Notes: generated from the letters alone by a model not told the origin. DNA of 64,000 nt from Polynucleobacter necessarius (GCF_900095175.1 NZ_LT606946.1:1094058-1158057), one strand, 5' to 3'. Shown: positions 50,138 through 62,003, numbered from the stretch's first letter. Numbers and translations are program-made.

Positions 50138-51336
50138 ACAGTGATCCGATTTTTATTGGCAGTAATTGTTTGTGCCACAGCCTGAGCAACCAATAAACCT
50201 GTTGGCCTACGTAAGGTCTCATGCATTGCTGCAAAGCGAGCTCTCAACTGACCAACCTTACTAGGGCTGTTTAACCAGACTAGTAAGGCATCAGCTAATT
50301 TGCTTGGAGTCGCATCATCTTGCAGAAGCTCAGGGACAACGAACTCGCCACAGAGAATGTTCGGCAAACCTACGTAGGGCAAGTAACCTTGTCGCCTCAT
50401 GATCTGTGCGGTTAACCAAGGTACCTTATAGGAGATCACCATCGGCTTTTTCCAGAGCGCCGCCTGCAATGTTGCGGTACCACTGGCAATCAACACAACA
50501 TCAGCAGCTTCTAGGACTGCATCCGCCTCACCATCAATTAAATGGATCTGAAGGTCTGGATATTTCTCAAGGGTATTTTTGAGTAAAGCTTCCAGCGGTG
50601 CACGCAAGCGCGGCGTAGCAACCGGAATGACAAAATGAATCGCTTGCCCCGGCATGCGCTTCGTAAGCTCTGCCATCGTCTCAAAAAATACTGGCGCAAT
50701 GAGCTCAATCTCTGAACTCCTGCTACCCGGTAGAACAGAAACCACGATTCCATCTAATGTATTGACTGGCAGGCTTAGGATTTTTTCTATCCTTTGCTTA
50801 GCCATTACCGAATTTGGCTCTAGCGGAATCTCGCTTGCTAGCGGATGGCCAATATAAGTTGTGCTAATGCCAGCACGTTCATAAATCTCAGTTTCGAAGG
50901 GAAAGATGCAGAGCATACGCTCTACTGCTTGCTTAATCTTCGTAATACGCCCCGCTCTCCAGGCCCAAATCGATGGCGATACGAAGTGCAAAGTGGGTAT
51001 GCCCGCTTTTCGCAAAACCAACTCAACACCTAAATTGAAGTCCGGCGCATCAATACCCAAATACACATCAGGGCGACCTTCTCCAGTGAGATTGCTAATG
51101 AGTTCCTTACGCAATTTTAGAATAGCAGGCAGTTGCTTGATAGCCTCAACGTAACCGCGAACACTCAGGGTCTCCATCGGCCAATCTGATCTCAGGCCCT
51201 CTGCCTGCATACGTGGGCCACCAATACCATAGACCTCTAGACAGGAAGTGTCAGGGATCTGCTTTAGCGCACTCAATACTGGCGCTGCCAGCAAGTCACC
51301 CGAAGGCTCTCCGGCAACACAAGCAAGTTTAGGCAC
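50134..51336 (-). CDS. lpxB: Lipid-A-disaccharide synthase
   Basis: About 400-residue GT19 glycosyltransferase joining UDP-diacylglucosamine and lipid X to the lipid A disaccharide at the inner membrane. '[20 protein letters not shown]' near the start, '[10 protein letters not shown]'-like '[13 protein letters not shown]', and '[17 protein letters not shown]' are canonical. GTG 51336 was chosen because it lies just after the lpxA stop. The frame is open to an ATG at 51387, which would give 417 residues and a 41-base overlap. Intact. Confidence 0.92.
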   Translation of the reverse strand: MPKLACVAGEPSGDLLAAPVLSALKQIPDTSCLEVYGIGGPRMQAEGLRSDWPMETLSVRGYVEAIKQLPAILKLRKELISNLTGEGRPDVYLGIDAPDFNLGVELVLRKAGIPTLHFVSPSIWAWRAGRITKIKQAVERMLCIFPFETEIYERAGISTTYIGHPLASEIPLEPNSVMAKQRIEKILSLPVNTLDGIVVSVLPGSRSSEIELIAPVFFETMAELTKRMPGQAIHFVIPVATPRLRAPLEALLKNTLEKYPDLQIHLIDGEADAVLEAADVVLIASGTATLQAALWKKPMVISYKVPWLTAQIMRRQGYLPYVGLPNILCGEFVVPELLQDDATPSKLADALLVWLNSPSKVGQLRARFAAMHETLRRPTGLLVAQAVAQTITANKNRITV

Positions 51337-51346
51337 TCGATTGACT

Positions 51347-52144
51347 CTATCGAATGATGCCGCGGGTAGAAGCGGCAATAAAGTCATGGAACTCGGTCAG
51401 CTTTTCTGCAGTAGCGGCATCCGATGCACTAGCTTGCGCCATCTTCCGAATCCCCACCTTAGCCTCTTCGAAGCTGAGGCCGTCTTTATAGAGCACCTTA
51501 TAAGCCTGACGTAGCGCAGAAATCGTTTCGCTGGAGAAACCCCGACGCTTGAGGCCTTCTACGTTAATCCCATGTGGAGAAGCCTTATCTCCAGCTGCAA
51601 TCACAAATGGTGGAATATCTTGCACTAATGCAGATGCACCACCCAGTATGGCGTGTTGACCGATGCGGACAAATTGATGCACACCAGACATGCCGCCCAT
51701 AATCGCCCAGTCACTCACCTTCACATGACCGGCAATTTGCGCGTTGCTCGAGAAAATCGTGTGGTTACCAATTTGACAATCATGCGCAATGTGCACATAT
51801 GCCATGATCCAGTTGTCATCGCCAATGCGGGTAATGCCTTCATCCTGAGAGGTACCAGTATGGATAGTCGTGAACTCACGAATCGTATTGCGGTCACCAA
51901 TAATTAGTTGTGTTGGCTCACCACGGTATTTCATATCCTGAGGGGCGCCGCCAATAGCCGCAAAGTGTGCAAAATTATTCTCTTTACCGATCGTGGTGTA
52001 ACCCTCGATCACAGTATGAGATCCGATCCTGCTACCAGCACCAATTTTGACATTTGGTCCAATAACGGAATATGGGCCAATCTCTACGTCGCTAGCGATC
52101 TCTGCCTTGCTATCAACTACAGCGGATGCATGAATCCGAGTCAT
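51347..52144 (-). CDS. lpxA: UDP-N-acetylglucosamine acyltransferase
   Basis: 265-residue left-handed beta-helix acyltransferase, the first step of lipid A synthesis. Hexapeptide repeats fill the first ~190 residues ('[20 protein letters not shown]'). The catalytic His is in the '[19 protein letters not shown]' region, and the signature '[13 protein letters not shown]' is present. A helical C-terminal domain follows. ATG 52144 overlaps the fabZ stop by four bases; longer starts would run into fabZ. Confidence 0.94.
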   Translation of the reverse strand: MTRIHASAVVDSKAEIASDVEIGPYSVIGPNVKIGAGSRIGSHTVIEGYTTIGKENNFAHFAAIGGAPQDMKYRGEPTQLIIGDRNTIREFTTIHTGTSQDEGITRIGDDNWIMAYVHIAHDCQIGNHTIFSSNAQIAGHVKVSDWAIMGGMSGVHQFVRIGQHAILGGASALVQDIPPFVIAAGDKASPHGINVEGLKRRGFSSETISALRQAYKVLYKDGLSFEEAKVGIRKMAQASASDAATAEKLTEFHDFIAASTRGIIR

Positions 52145-52593
52145 TGCGCGCCTTTCGTACGAACAGCACAAGTAATATTTGCTTCAGCAGCAAGTTCACC
52201 GTCAACAGTGGCTTTTACTTGAAACTTGTAGATACCTGCACGTTCACGCTCTAGCTTAGCCGTCATGATCAGCTGGTCGCCAGGCAATACTGGTTTCTTA
52301 AAGCGAGCACCATCAATACCGGCAAAGTAATAGATAGCGTTTTCTTCGCGCACTTCTGAAAAAGTAAGAAGGGCAGCGGTTTGAGCAAGTGCCTCAATAA
52401 TTAAAACACCCGGCATGATCGGAAAATCTGGAAAGTGTCCCTGAAAAAATGGCTCGTTCATAGTGACATTCTTAAGTGCAGTAATACTTTGGCGAGGCTC
52501 AATCTCCAACACGCGATCAACCAATAAAAAAGGATAGCGGTGTGGTAACAACTTCAAAATTTGATTGCTGTCGATAGCGATGGGTTTGCTCAT
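52141..52593 (-). CDS. fabZ: 3-hydroxyacyl-ACP dehydratase FabZ
   Basis: 150-residue hot-dog-fold dehydratase of fatty-acid elongation. Catalytic His53 is in '[17 protein letters not shown]' with Glu67, and the N-terminus has '[14 protein letters not shown]'. Intact. Position between lpxD and lpxA is the usual one and links fatty-acid and lipid A synthesis. Confidence 0.95.
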   Translation of the reverse strand: MSKPIAIDSNQILKLLPHRYPFLLVDRVLEIEPRQSITALKNVTMNEPFFQGHFPDFPIMPGVLIIEALAQTAALLTFSEVREENAIYYFAGIDGARFKKPVLPGDQLIMTAKLERERAGIYKFQVKATVDGELAAEANITCAVRTKGAQ

Positions 52594-52642
52594 GTATTTA
52601 CCTACTGGATAAAGTTTTTAATTTTTTAATATGGTGACGAAT

Positions 52643-53698
52643 TTATTTAGATTTATCTAATAAACGTAAGCGTTGACGTATTTTATCGAGGCCACGCAAA
52701 ATAGCTGCATTTTTCTCCCAGGCGCCATGAAGCATTGAAGGGTAAACGCCCGTGAAGTGCTGGCCCGGCTCTGTGATAGAGCGAATAATGGAGGTATTTC
52801 CAGAAACAGTGGTTTTATCAGCAATGGTGAGATGACCTGCAAAATTGGCGGCACCACCAATGATGCAGAAGTTACCAATTTTGGTACTACCAGAGATAGC
52901 AGCACAACCCGCAATCACGCAACAGTTGCCCACCACTACGTTATGAGCAATCTGAACTTGGTTATCAATCTTAGTTCCATTGCCTATGATGGTATTACTC
53001 ATGGCACCACGATCGATAGTGGTTGACGCACCGATTTCAACATCATTACCAATCACTACAGCACCAGTTTGCGGGATCTTGACCCACTCAGCACTAGTTG
53101 CAGAAAAATCAGGAGCGAAGCCAAAGCCATCCGCACCAATCACAGCACCACTATGAATAATACAGCGTTCGCCTATGGTGGTTTCTGAATAAACGGATAC
53201 ATTTGGGTAGATTAAAGCGTCATTGCCAATAGCGGAATTTCTACCAATAGAAGTATTGCCCAATAACACAACCCGCTCGCCCAATTTCACGCCGGGGCCG
53301 ATTTGGACAAACGGACCAATGTGACATGAAGCAGGAATAGTTACAGAAGAATCAATGGCAGCGCTAGGGTGCACTCCAGGCGCATAAACGGGAGCCAAGG
53401 TCTTGGCAAAGTACTGCGCCATTCTGGCAAAAGTAGCGTACGGATTCTTGGAAACAAAATAGACGCGCCCTACTGAGCCACTCCCAGGATTTGCCTGAAG
53501 AAAATCCGCATCAGCTTGATTAACAATCAACCCACCAGCAACACTATCGCTAGCCTGTTGACGGTATAACGGATTTGAGAGAAAGGAGATCTGACTAGAT
53601 TGAGCTCGCTCGAGCGGAGCGAGACCCTGAAGCGCGAGGGAGCCATCCCCCACCAAGCTTACTTGAAACTGTTCGGCCAGCTCGATGGCGGTGGGCAT
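52643..53698 (-). CDS. lpxD: UDP-3-O-(3-hydroxyacyl)glucosamine N-acyltransferase
   Basis: 351-residue lipid A enzyme adding the N-linked acyl chain. The N-terminal uridine-binding domain covers about 1-100. The beta-helix of hexapeptide repeats covers about 105-320, with the catalytic His in '[15 protein letters not shown]' and the signature '[10 protein letters not shown]'. A C-terminal helix ends '[12 protein letters not shown]'. Intact; five bases after the ompH stop. Confidence 0.94.
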   Translation of the reverse strand: MPTAIELAEQFQVSLVGDGSLALQGLAPLERAQSSQISFLSNPLYRQQASDSVAGGLIVNQADADFLQANPGSGSVGRVYFVSKNPYATFARMAQYFAKTLAPVYAPGVHPSAAIDSSVTIPASCHIGPFVQIGPGVKLGERVVLLGNTSIGRNSAIGNDALIYPNVSVYSETTIGERCIIHSGAVIGADGFGFAPDFSATSAEWVKIPQTGAVVIGNDVEIGASTTIDRGAMSNTIIGNGTKIDNQVQIAHNVVVGNCCVIAGCAAISGSTKIGNFCIIGGAANFAGHLTIADKTTVSGNTSIIRSITEPGQHFTGVYPSMLHGAWEKNAAILRGLDKIRQRLRLLDKSK

Positions 53699-53703
53699 AA
53701 AAC

Positions 53704-54231
53704 TTACTTGAGACTATTCAAAGCCTTGATGACATCATCAGTTACATCAACCTTAGGATTGGCATAGGCTGGATCTTGAATAATGACATCAATTTTTCTT
53801 TGGTCAGCGATTTGCTTGAGGGCTTGGTTTGCTTTTTCAGCAATCTTGGCACGCTCTTCAAAATTACGCTGATTCAGATCTTCCGTGTATTCGCGTTGTT
53901 TGCGTTGCAGCTCACGATCTTGATCAACTAACTCGCGCTGACGACGAACACGATCCGCCTCAGACATCACCGCTGAATCGCGATCTAATTTTTCTGCTGT
54001 AGCCTTAATTCTTTCGGCGCTACTACGAATCTCATTCTGACGCTTCAGAAATTCATTTTGTAACTTAGTCTGACTTGCTTTAGCCATATCCGATTCGTTG
54101 AATACTTTTTCAACGTTCACAGCCGCAACGCGAGTGCCGGCATCTTGCGCAAATGCCTGCGGCAAAGCGATTAGTGAAGAAACAGCAATTAAGCTGTATT
54201 GAATCCATTTTGAAGAATGATGAAGATTCAT
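53704..54231 (-). CDS. OmpH/Skp-family periplasmic chaperone
   Basis: 175-residue periplasmic chaperone for outer-membrane proteins. A signal peptide ends 'LPQAFA', after which comes the conserved '[19 protein letters not shown]'. The middle is a charged, coiled-coil-prone helix rich in Glu, Lys, Arg and Gln (about residues 55-140), the tentacle of Skp. Between bamA and lpxD as in most proteobacteria. Intact. Confidence 0.92.
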   Translation of the reverse strand: MNLHHSSKWIQYSLIAVSSLIALPQAFAQDAGTRVAAVNVEKVFNESDMAKASQTKLQNEFLKRQNEIRSSAERIKATAEKLDRDSAVMSEADRVRRQRELVDQDRELQRKQREYTEDLNQRNFEERAKIAEKANQALKQIADQRKIDVIIQDPAYANPKVDVTDDVIKALNSLK

Positions 54232-54248
54232 AAACTTTCCTTAAACAA

Positions 54249-56597
54249 TTAAAACGCTGTACCAACTTGGAACTGCAAACGCTGGATATTATCCGTTGGT
54301 AACAACTTGATTGGAATACCGTAACTGAATTTTAGTGGGCCAAGTGGTGATATCCATGATAAACCTAAGCCATAAGAATATCGCAAGACGAGATTGATAT
54401 TTTCGTTATAAACATTACCACCGTCTACGAAGCCAAATACGCGCAAGGTTTTATCAACGCCAGAGCCGGGAACTGGGACGGTGTACTCAACGTTGCTGAC
54501 AATTTTGGACTGACCGCCGGTAGGTTGATTCAGACCGGTATAGGTATTGACGTAGGTAGGTCCAAGTGATCCTGGAGCGTAGCCTCGAACAGATCCAATA
54601 CCACCCACATAGTAGTTTTTGGTAATCGGGAATGGGTACTTACCGCATGCTTCACCGTAGCCAACCTCTCCGTTAAAGGACAGGATATTACCCTTTGAGA
54701 AAGAGTGATATTTTTGATATTGACCAAACAGGCGGTAGAACATCATATTTCCAACCGGCGTACCCACTTCAGCATTCAGTTGCTGCAAAGAACCTGTTGA
54801 TGGAATCAGCGCGCTATCTCGACCATCACGTGACCAACCAATTGTGATTGGAATGTTGTAAGTGTTGAGTGTTGCAGGATAGCCTGGGGCAGCAATGCCA
54901 TAGTCCTGCATGTAATTCAAATATGGTGTTGGCGTGTTAATACTGGACTGGATTTGGAACACCTCAAAGCCAGCACCGAAGAAGACCCTGTCCACTTCGG
55001 TATAGGGAACGCCAAACTTGATATTGCTACCAACAGATTTGATTTGGTAATCAGGATCACCTGTGTAGTGCAGCGGCTTGGATGAGCGGTAGTACAAATC
55101 GGTGAAGAGGCTAATACCATCCTCAGTGAAGTAAGGGTCATAGTTTGATAAAGCCAAACTTTGATTAATCTTATCGAGGGAGATATTCAATCCGACTGCA
55201 GTACCGGTACCGAAGGCATTTTCTTGATTAATACCAGCGGAAAGAATCAACTTCTCAGTAGATGAGAAACCGGCACCCAGAGTAATTGCACCAGTGGGCT
55301 TCTCGGTGACCTTCACGTTCACATCAACCTGATCCGCAGATCCTGGAACATCTTGCGTAGATATATCAGTCTCCATGAAATAACCTAAGCGACCCAAACG
55401 CTTTTTAGACAGGTCAATCTTTTCGCTGTCGAACCAAGAGCTTTCAAACTGCCGCATCTCGCGACGAATCACCAGGTCACGAGTCTTAGCATTACCAGTA
55501 ACGTTGACCTGGCGAACATATACGCGACGACCCGGATCAACCACTAAAGTCAAGTCTACTTCACTTAATTCACGACGAATGTCTGGTTGTGGATTAATGG
55601 TTGCAAACGCATAACCGTATGAGCCTAGAATTTCTGCAATGACTTTAGTACTCTCAGTCAACTTAGCGGATGAGAAGGTATCGCCTGGCTTAAGACTGAC
55701 AAGCTGAATTAGCTCAGCCTCTTTGCCCAACAACTCACCAGCTAGACGAACATTTTTGACTGTGAACTTATTGCCTTCACGAATACTAATCGTGAGATAG
55801 ATACCTTTTTTATCGGGGGTAATAGAAACCTGAGTTGACTCAATCACAAACTCAAGGTAACCGCGATTGAGATAGTAAGAGCGAATATTCTCTAAGTCAG
55901 CCGTGAGTTTTTGCTTGGAATACAAATTGTCTTTGCTATACCAAGAAAGCCAGCCACCAGTTTTCAACTGCACCTGGCTCTTGAGGGTGCTCTCACTAAA
56001 CACGTTATTACCAATGAAATTGATCTCTTGGATCTTGGCTACAGGGCCTTCATCGATATTGAAATAAATCGCAACTTGATTGCGCTCTATTGGGGTAACG
56101 GTTGCAACTACCTCGGCTGCATACATGCCCTTGCCAACATACTGTCGCTTCAGCTCTTGCTCTGCTTTGTCAATCAAAGCTTTGTCATAGAAGCGAGCTT
56201 CAGCAACCCCGACAGCTTTGAGCGACTTCCGAACAACCTCTACATCAAACTCCTTCATGCCCGTAAACTCAATTCGGGAGATGGTAAGACGCTCTTCGAC
56301 GATCACAATCAAGACGTTACCCTGAGCCTGAATTTGCACATCTCGGAAAAAGCCAGTGCTGTATAGCGCCTTAATGGCCTCAGCACTCTTCTCTTCAGAG
56401 AATGTGTCGCCTACCTGAACCGGCAGATAACTAAATACAGTGCCAGGCTCCACACGCTGCAAACCTTCAATTCGAATGTCTTTAATAACGAAGGTATCGG
56501 CTGCTTGTGCGTTTACACAAAAACCTGCCGCAACAATAAGAACGACTTGAGCAATAAATCGAGTTGCGGTGCGAAAAGAAGAGGTCAAAAAATTCAA
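54249..56597 (-). CDS. bamA: Outer-membrane assembly factor BamA
   Basis: 782-residue Omp85 protein that inserts beta-barrels into the outer membrane. A signal peptide ends 'VNAQA'. Five POTRA domains span about 35-430 (starting 'FVIKDIRIEGLQRVEPGTVF'). The C-terminal barrel includes the 'YVGGIGSVRGYAPGSLGP' loop region (the VRGY motif of family Omp85) and ends in Phe ('FQVGTAF'), as outer-membrane proteins do. Intact. Its start overlaps the rseP stop by four bases. Confidence 0.95.
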   Translation of the reverse strand: MNFLTSSFRTATRFIAQVVLIVAAGFCVNAQAADTFVIKDIRIEGLQRVEPGTVFSYLPVQVGDTFSEEKSAEAIKALYSTGFFRDVQIQAQGNVLIVIVEERLTISRIEFTGMKEFDVEVVRKSLKAVGVAEARFYDKALIDKAEQELKRQYVGKGMYAAEVVATVTPIERNQVAIYFNIDEGPVAKIQEINFIGNNVFSESTLKSQVQLKTGGWLSWYSKDNLYSKQKLTADLENIRSYYLNRGYLEFVIESTQVSITPDKKGIYLTISIREGNKFTVKNVRLAGELLGKEAELIQLVSLKPGDTFSSAKLTESTKVIAEILGSYGYAFATINPQPDIRRELSEVDLTLVVDPGRRVYVRQVNVTGNAKTRDLVIRREMRQFESSWFDSEKIDLSKKRLGRLGYFMETDISTQDVPGSADQVDVNVKVTEKPTGAITLGAGFSSTEKLILSAGINQENAFGTGTAVGLNISLDKINQSLALSNYDPYFTEDGISLFTDLYYRSSKPLHYTGDPDYQIKSVGSNIKFGVPYTEVDRVFFGAGFEVFQIQSSINTPTPYLNYMQDYGIAAPGYPATLNTYNIPITIGWSRDGRDSALIPSTGSLQQLNAEVGTPVGNMMFYRLFGQYQKYHSFSKGNILSFNGEVGYGEACGKYPFPITKNYYVGGIGSVRGYAPGSLGPTYVNTYTGLNQPTGGQSKIVSNVEYTVPVPGSGVDKTLRVFGFVDGGNVYNENINLVLRYSYGLGLSWISPLGPLKFSYGIPIKLLPTDNIQRLQFQVGTAF

Positions 56598-57726
56598 GGT
56601 GAAAGGTAGCGTTGCAAATCGTTAAACAAGGCTAGCAAGGAAAGACCTATCAGCAGCAAAAAACCCACTTTTTGGAGCTTTTCCTGTAGAGATATTGAAA
56701 TTCGCTTACCAGCAACCAACTCCCATGCATCATACAGGAGCTGACCCCCATCTAGCATTGGTAAGGGCACTAAATTCAAGAGTCCAATGCTGATGCTCAT
56801 GAGGGCCAAAAAGGCTACAAATGGCTGCCAGCCGACCTGAGCAGACTTCCCAGCCATATCGGCAATACTAAGGGGTCCGCCAAGCTGTTTTAAGGTCGTT
56901 TTGCCGGTAAATAAACCCACCATGAGCCTCGCCGAGACCTTACTTATCAAATAGACCCGCTGACTAGCAAAGCCGAGGGCATCGATAGGACCCAATTTGA
57001 GCTGATTCCACTCTGAAGCCGGGTTGATCTGGGGAAACAAGCCCAGCGCTTGAAGTGGGTCTGATTCTGGTGTAACTGGCGGTAAATCACTCTGTCTAAA
57101 GGATTTAATATGACGCCCACCAGAAACATCCTGCATTTCCAGGGCGAAGCCCTGCTCTCCAGTTACGGCGTCTAAAAGCTGCCAACGCAGTGCATTCCAA
57201 CTTGGAACTGGATCAAACTCCTCAAGAATTGGGGCGCCGCTATAGTCAGATGGCAGCGATTGCCAACCAATCACTTGATCGCCTGCTGCTACGCCTAGTT
57301 TGGCAGCAATCGATTGCTCAGGGGGGTCTGAAGTTTTGCCGGCAACTGAGGTACGCCTGTGACGTAAATGATCGAAAATAAGATGACTGCCAAAAGGCAA
57401 TTAGCAAATGGTCCAGCAGCCACAATGACAGATCGTTGCCAAAGCGGCTTTACATCAAAAGAATGAAGGCGATCCTGCGCCGAAATACTTTGCTGACTAT
57501 CGCGGCCATCCAATAATTTGACATAGCCACCTAAAGGGATTGAAGCTACAACCCACTCAGTACCGCTCCTGGCGCGAAAAGTAAATAATGGCTTGCCAAA
57601 ACCCAAAGCAAAACGAAGTACTTTGACGCCGCATAAACGGGCTGCTAAAAAATGACCATACTCATGAAAGCTGACCAGCACACCTAAGGTGACTAAGAAT
57701 GAAGCAAGAGTGATTAAAGCCTTCAC
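56594..57726 (-). pseudogene. rseP: Site-2 protease RseP, single frameshift
   Basis: Membrane zinc metalloprotease that cleaves anti-sigma-E factor and leftover signal peptides. The N-terminal part has the active site 'HEYGH' in 'VSFHEYGHFLAARLCGVKVL' and a start of PDZ-linked sequence. Near 57348-57352 one base is missing ('TGVPSVAGKT' expected). The first frame ends at 57295, while 'KTSDPPEQSIAAKLGVAAGD' and the second active-site helix 'NLVPLPMLDGGQ' (third zinc ligand Asp) lie in the other frame to 56594. There is no homopolymer at the site. RseP is essential in E. coli, so either this is true loss or a sequence error. Confidence 0.75.
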
Positions 57727-57737
57727 AAATCGCCGAT

Positions 57738-58928
57738 CTATCTTTTGATATCGCGAATGAAATCATTCGCAGTGCGACGAGCCAGAGCATCAGCCTCAAG
57801 AATCGTTTCCAGGGAGCTCGCAGCAACTGAAGGCAAGGCATTTAAGCAGTGCTCCACTACATTAGGAATGCTTAAGTATGGCAAGCCATCATCCAAGAAA
57901 GCGGCCACAGCAACTTCGTTCGCCGCATTCAAAACAGCGGGAGTGGTGCCCCCTGCTTTTGCCGCAGCAAAGGCCAAGCTAAGGCAGGGGAATTGAGCAA
58001 AATTTGGTTCAGTGAAACTGAGGCCACTCAACTGGGTCAGATTTAAAGGGGCAACACCAGCATCGATGCGTTCAGGCCAGGCAAGACCATAAGCAATGGG
58101 AGTGCGCATATCAGGCTGACCCATTTGCGCGAGCACTGAGCCATCACGATAATGCACCATCGAGTGCACTACGCTCTGCGGATGAATTAATACCTTAATC
58201 TTTTCTAGCGGCAAGCCAAACAACCAATAAGCTTCGATCACTTCCAAGCCTTTATTCATCATGGTCGCTGAATCAACTGAAATTTTTCTACCCATCACCC
58301 AGTTTGGGTGTGCACAAGCTTGCTCAGGTGTAATGCCGGATAAATCTACAAGCGGTCTATCTCTGAATGGTCCACCAGAGGCAGTTAACCAAAGCTCCTC
58401 AACGCCTAAATGCGCAGATGGATTTTTTGTAAAGCGATCTGGCAGACATTGAAAGATCGCGTTGTGCTCACTGTCGATGGGCAGCAATTCTCCGCCGCCA
58501 ACTTGCATGGCTTGCATAAATAAATTACCTGACATCACCAGTGCTTCTTTATTAGCCAACAATATCCGCTTACCTGCTTTTGCCGCAGCCAGGGCCGGCA
58601 CTAGGCCAGCCGCACCCACAATCGCTGCCATAACGGTATCGCATCCTGATTCGGTGATGGCTCTTGCTAATGCCTCAGGCCCATACAGAACTTGAGTCGC
58701 GATCTTTTTTGCTTGTAGGAGTTGAGTCAGCTTAGCGGCGCCCTCAGCGTCAGCCACCACTGCGATAGTCGGCTTGAACTCAATACATTGCTCAGCTAGA
58801 CGTTCAATCTGCTTAGCAGCAGTCAAAGCGACCACCTCGAAGCGATCAGGATGAGCACGAATGACGTCTAAGGTATTAACGCCAATCGATCCCGTAGATC
58901 CTAGGATAGCAATCTGTTTAAGAGGCAT
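57738..58928 (-). CDS. dxr: 1-deoxy-D-xylulose 5-phosphate reductoisomerase
   Basis: 396-residue MEP-pathway enzyme forming 2-C-methylerythritol 4-phosphate with NADPH. '[20 protein letters not shown]' is the NADPH-binding start. '[13 protein letters not shown]' and '[10 protein letters not shown]' are the metal and substrate sites, and '[12 protein letters not shown]'-like '[20 protein letters not shown]' is diagnostic. ATG 58928 shares a base with the cdsA stop (TGATG); the codon before it in frame is TTG. Intact. Confidence 0.94.
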   Translation of the reverse strand: MPLKQIAILGSTGSIGVNTLDVIRAHPDRFEVVALTAAKQIERLAEQCIEFKPTIAVVADAEGAAKLTQLLQAKKIATQVLYGPEALARAITESGCDTVMAAIVGAAGLVPALAAAKAGKRILLANKEALVMSGNLFMQAMQVGGGELLPIDSEHNAIFQCLPDRFTKNPSAHLGVEELWLTASGGPFRDRPLVDLSGITPEQACAHPNWVMGRKISVDSATMMNKGLEVIEAYWLFGLPLEKIKVLIHPQSVVHSMVHYRDGSVLAQMGQPDMRTPIAYGLAWPERIDAGVAPLNLTQLSGLSFTEPNFAQFPCLSLAFAAAKAGGTTPAVLNAANEVAVAAFLDDGLPYLSIPNVVEHCLNALPSVAASSLETILEADALARRTANDFIRDIKR

Positions 58929-59755
58929 CAAATCAATCCAGCTAGTAATGCGGCAATTGGCATTGTTGGGATGAGGGCATCAACCCGATCTAAAACGCCG
59001 CCATGGCCAGGCAACAAATGACTGCTGTCTTTGACGCCAGCTAAGCGCTTCAACTGAGACTCAAACAAATCACCAAAGATGCTGAACGCCGCTAATACGG
59101 TAACCATCAAGAACATTGGCACCCAACCAAATCGAATGGCCCAAGCACCAAATAAGGTATCACCTAGAGGCAAATAGACCACACATAAAAATGCATAGAG
59201 ATAGCAAAGAACTAGGCCGCCTAGGGCTCCCTCAATCGACTTTCCAGGACTGATATTCACAGCCAACTTATGTTTGCCAAACGCTTTACCAACAAAGCAA
59301 GCACCAATATCAGCAATCCAAACCAAAGCCATGCTACTCAATAAAAAGACTAAGCCTAGCTCGCGTAAAAAGACCAAAGCAAACCAAGTGGCTGGAAGAA
59401 TGATTAAACCCAGAATGCTATAGAAAGGTTTGAATTTTTGGAGCGAGAGGTTCATCCCCTTTGCCAAAATAAATGGTGCCAGAAAGAACCAAAATAGGAC
59501 TGCCATCATGAGCAGAGAGAACTGCCATGAAATCGCCTGAGTAGCCAGCAAAAACAAAATGATGGCTAAACAAAAGGCAGCATAGAGCCATGCCGCCTTT
59601 TTTGCCTCGGGGGCAATCATGCGACTCCATTCCCAAGCAGCTGCAACTAACGCTACAAGAAAAAATCCGCCTAAGCAGATTGGGGGCAGTAAAAATAAGA
59701 TGGGCAATAGCACTGCCATCAAGATGGTGGCAGTAATGATTCGGGTTTTTAGCAT
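58928..59755 (-). CDS. cdsA: Phosphatidate cytidylyltransferase
   Basis: 275-residue polytopic membrane enzyme making CDP-diacylglycerol from phosphatidate and CTP. About seven to eight hydrophobic helices are visible. The family signature near the C-terminus is '[20 protein letters not shown]' followed by '[18 protein letters not shown]', with catalytic Asp residues. Intact, in the uppS-cdsA-dxr order typical of the group. Confidence 0.93.
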   Translation of the reverse strand: MLKTRIITATILMAVLLPILFLLPPICLGGFFLVALVAAAWEWSRMIAPEAKKAAWLYAAFCLAIILFLLATQAISWQFSLLMMAVLFWFFLAPFILAKGMNLSLQKFKPFYSILGLIILPATWFALVFLRELGLVFLLSSMALVWIADIGACFVGKAFGKHKLAVNISPGKSIEGALGGLVLCYLYAFLCVVYLPLGDTLFGAWAIRFGWVPMFLMVTVLAAFSIFGDLFESQLKRLAGVKDSSHLLPGHGGVLDRVDALIPTMPIAALLAGLI

Positions 59756-59771
59756 AAGAGGGTGAGAGTAC

Positions 59772-60545
59772 TTAAACTGCGTCGCTCAAGGGCTCGGAAG
59801 CCAGTTGAGCACTAGTGCGTCCAAAACGACGCTCGCGCTGACTAAACCAGTCAAACGCTTTATGCAATTCAGCCTCATCAAAATCAGGCCAAAGGATATC
59901 CGTGAAATACAACTCGGTATAGGCCAATTGCCATAGCAAGAAGTTGCTGACCCTTTGCTCGCCACCAGTACGAATAAACAAATCTGGTTCTGGAGCATAC
60001 GCCATGGATAAATGGGGTTGCAATAACTCCTCTGATACTTGCTCCGGCTTTAAACCAGGATTAGCAGCCAAACATTGGCGCATCGCCTGCAAAATATCCC
60101 AACGACCACCATAGTTAGCGGCAATCGTAAAAGTTAAACTTTTGCAGCCAGCAGTTTTTTCTTCAGAGAATTGCACCATTTCCTGAATCGCTGAGTCAAA
60201 GCGGCTAAGGTCACCAATGAGGCGTAAGGCAATATCGTTTTCAGCGAGACGAGAGACTTCACTTTTTAATGACTTGAGGAACAGCTTCATTAAAAAACCG
60301 ACCTCTTCTGGTGGCCGGCGCCAATTTTCAGAGCTAAATGCAAATACAGTAAGGTATTCAACGCCGAGACGACGACACTCTTGAACAATCTTTCGTACTG
60401 CGCCCAATCCTTCTGAGTGCCCCGCTACCCGCGGCATGAAACGCTTACTAGCCCAGCGCCCGTTACCATCCATGATGATGGCAACATGGCGAGGAATAGC
60501 GCTCACCTCGGGAACAACTAAGGTTGAGCTAGTGTGCTGGATCAT
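59772..60545 (-). CDS. uppS: Undecaprenyl diphosphate synthase
   Basis: 257-residue cis-prenyltransferase supplying the lipid carrier for peptidoglycan and LPS. Catalytic Asp26 is in '[10 protein letters not shown]', and '[17 protein letters not shown]' and '[18 protein letters not shown]' are the other conserved regions. Intact; 30 bases after frr. Confidence 0.95.
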   Translation of the reverse strand: MIQHTSSTLVVPEVSAIPRHVAIIMDGNGRWASKRFMPRVAGHSEGLGAVRKIVQECRRLGVEYLTVFAFSSENWRRPPEEVGFLMKLFLKSLKSEVSRLAENDIALRLIGDLSRFDSAIQEMVQFSEEKTAGCKSLTFTIAANYGGRWDILQAMRQCLAANPGLKPEQVSEELLQPHLSMAYAPEPDLFIRTGGEQRVSNFLLWQLAYTELYFTDILWPDFDEAELHKAFDWFSQRERRFGRTSAQLASEPLSDAV

Positions 60546-60575
60546 GAAGCGAATAATAAAAAATGAATCTGACGA

Positions 60576-61136
60576 TTAAACCGTCATGATCTCTTTTTCT
60601 TTTTCAGAAACGATCTTATCGATTTCAACAACGGTACGATCGGTCATCTTCTGAATCTCATCAGTTGCACGACGCTCATCATCCTCAGAAATTTCTTTAT
60701 CTTTAGTGAGGCGCTTGAGGTGCTCATTGGCATCACGACGTAAGTTACGTACGGCGATTTTGGCATCTTCACCCTCGTTCTTAACCACCTTAGTTAAGTC
60801 GCGACGACGCTCTTCTGTCAATGCTGGCATTGGTACACGAATCACCGTACCTTGGGAGGCGGGATTAAGACCTAAGTCAGAATCACGAATCGCCTTCTCA
60901 ATAGCGCCAACCATGGTCTTTTCAAATGGTTGAACGTTAATTGTTCTAGCGTCAGCCAAACCTAAGCTAGCCACTTGGCTTAGCGGTGTTGGGTTACCGT
61001 AGTAATCCACTTGGATGTGTTCCAAGATTCCAGGATTTGCACGGCCAGAACGAATTTTTGCCAAATTGGATTTCAAAGCCTCAAGAGACTTCTGCATCTT
61101 TTGATCGGTAGTGGATTTAATTTCTGCTGCGGACAT
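60576..61136 (-). CDS. frr: Ribosome recycling factor
   Basis: 186-residue factor that, with EF-G, splits the post-termination ribosome. It has the usual '[17 protein letters not shown]', '[16 protein letters not shown]' and '[16 protein letters not shown]' blocks. ATG 61136 has a strong AGGAGG eight bases upstream; an in-frame TTG at 61139 is unlikely. Lies eleven bases after pyrH. Intact. Confidence 0.96.
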   Translation of the reverse strand: MSAAEIKSTTDQKMQKSLEALKSNLAKIRSGRANPGILEHIQVDYYGNPTPLSQVASLGLADARTINVQPFEKTMVGAIEKAIRDSDLGLNPASQGTVIRVPMPALTEERRRDLTKVVKNEGEDAKIAVRNLRRDANEHLKRLTKDKEISEDDERRATDEIQKMTDRTVVEIDKIVSEKEKEIMTV

Positions 61137-61147
61137 CAAGCCTCCTA

Positions 61148-61858
61148 TTAAACGTGTACTAAAGTGCCTTCAGATTCACCCTGAACCACACGCATCAATG
61201 CGCCTGGCTTGAGAATTGAAAACACTTTGATGGGTAATTTGCGATCACGACACAATGCAAAAGCAGTTGCATCCATCACTTGCAAGTTTTTGATGATGGC
61301 CTCATCAAAAGTAATTGTCTTGTAAAGAGTAGCCGTTGGATCCTTCATTGGATCGGCGCTGTAAATACCGTCTACCTTAGTGGCCTTCAGAACAATCTCT
61401 GCCGCCATCTCAGCACCGCGTAAGGCTGCTGCCGTATCAGTAGTAAAGAATGGATTGCCTGTACCTGCAGCAAAAATCACTACCTTGCCTTCAGTCAATG
61501 CACGAATTGCACGAGGGCGAATGTAAGGCTCAACTACTTGATCCATTCTGAGAGCAGATTGCACTCGCGCTTCAACACCTTTTTGGCGCAAAGCATCTTG
61601 CAGTGCAAGTGAGTTCATCATAGTGGCAAGCATTCCCATGTAGTCAGCAGTTGCACGATCCATACCTGCCGCACCACCTGCTACACCGCGGAAAATATTT
61701 CCGCCGCCGATCACGATTGCCAACTGAACACCGCTATTCACTACATCGGCAATTTCTTTCACCATGGAATCAATAGTGACTGGATTGATGCCAAAAGCAT
61801 CATCCCCCATGAGGGCTTCACCAGAGAGTTTTAAGAGAACACGTTTGTAGGCTGGCAT
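61148..61858 (-). CDS. pyrH: UMP kinase
   Basis: 236-residue amino-acid-kinase-fold UMP kinase. '[19 protein letters not shown]' at the start, '[15 protein letters not shown]' and '[17 protein letters not shown]' are standard nucleotide-binding blocks. Full length and intact. First gene after the terminator behind tsf, so it probably has its own promoter in the 61859-61965 spacer and leads the envelope operon. Confidence 0.96.
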   Translation of the reverse strand: MPAYKRVLLKLSGEALMGDDAFGINPVTIDSMVKEIADVVNSGVQLAIVIGGGNIFRGVAGGAAGMDRATADYMGMLATMMNSLALQDALRQKGVEARVQSALRMDQVVEPYIRPRAIRALTEGKVVIFAAGTGNPFFTTDTAAALRGAEMAAEIVLKATKVDGIYSADPMKDPTATLYKTITFDEAIIKNLQVMDATAFALCRDRKLPIKVFSILKPGALMRVVQGESEGTLVHV

Positions 61859-61965
61859 CGTTTTATTTTCCGTAATTTGCCAAGCAATTTACTTGCTTAG
61901 CTTATTGATCTTTAAGTACTTTTTAATAACTTGCCCAAATTATAAAGGGCTTGGCATAGATCAAA

Positions 61966-62003
61966 CAAAAGGGCATAGAAACCAAGATTTCCATGCCCTT
62001 TTG
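61966..62003 (-). terminator. Intrinsic terminator of rpsB-tsf
   Basis: Inverted repeat: 61966-61976 (CAAAAGGGCAT) pairs with 61993-62003, and the stem continues inward through GAAA/TTTC with one mismatch. On the minus strand the stem is followed by T-rich sequence (TTTTGTTTG). It lies 45 bases behind the tsf stop, separating rpsB-tsf from pyrH. Confidence 0.78.

Noticed and set aside
55911-56366. 151-codon plus-strand frame opposite bamA.
   Set aside because: Lies wholly inside the bamA POTRA region on the other strand and has no recognisable features.
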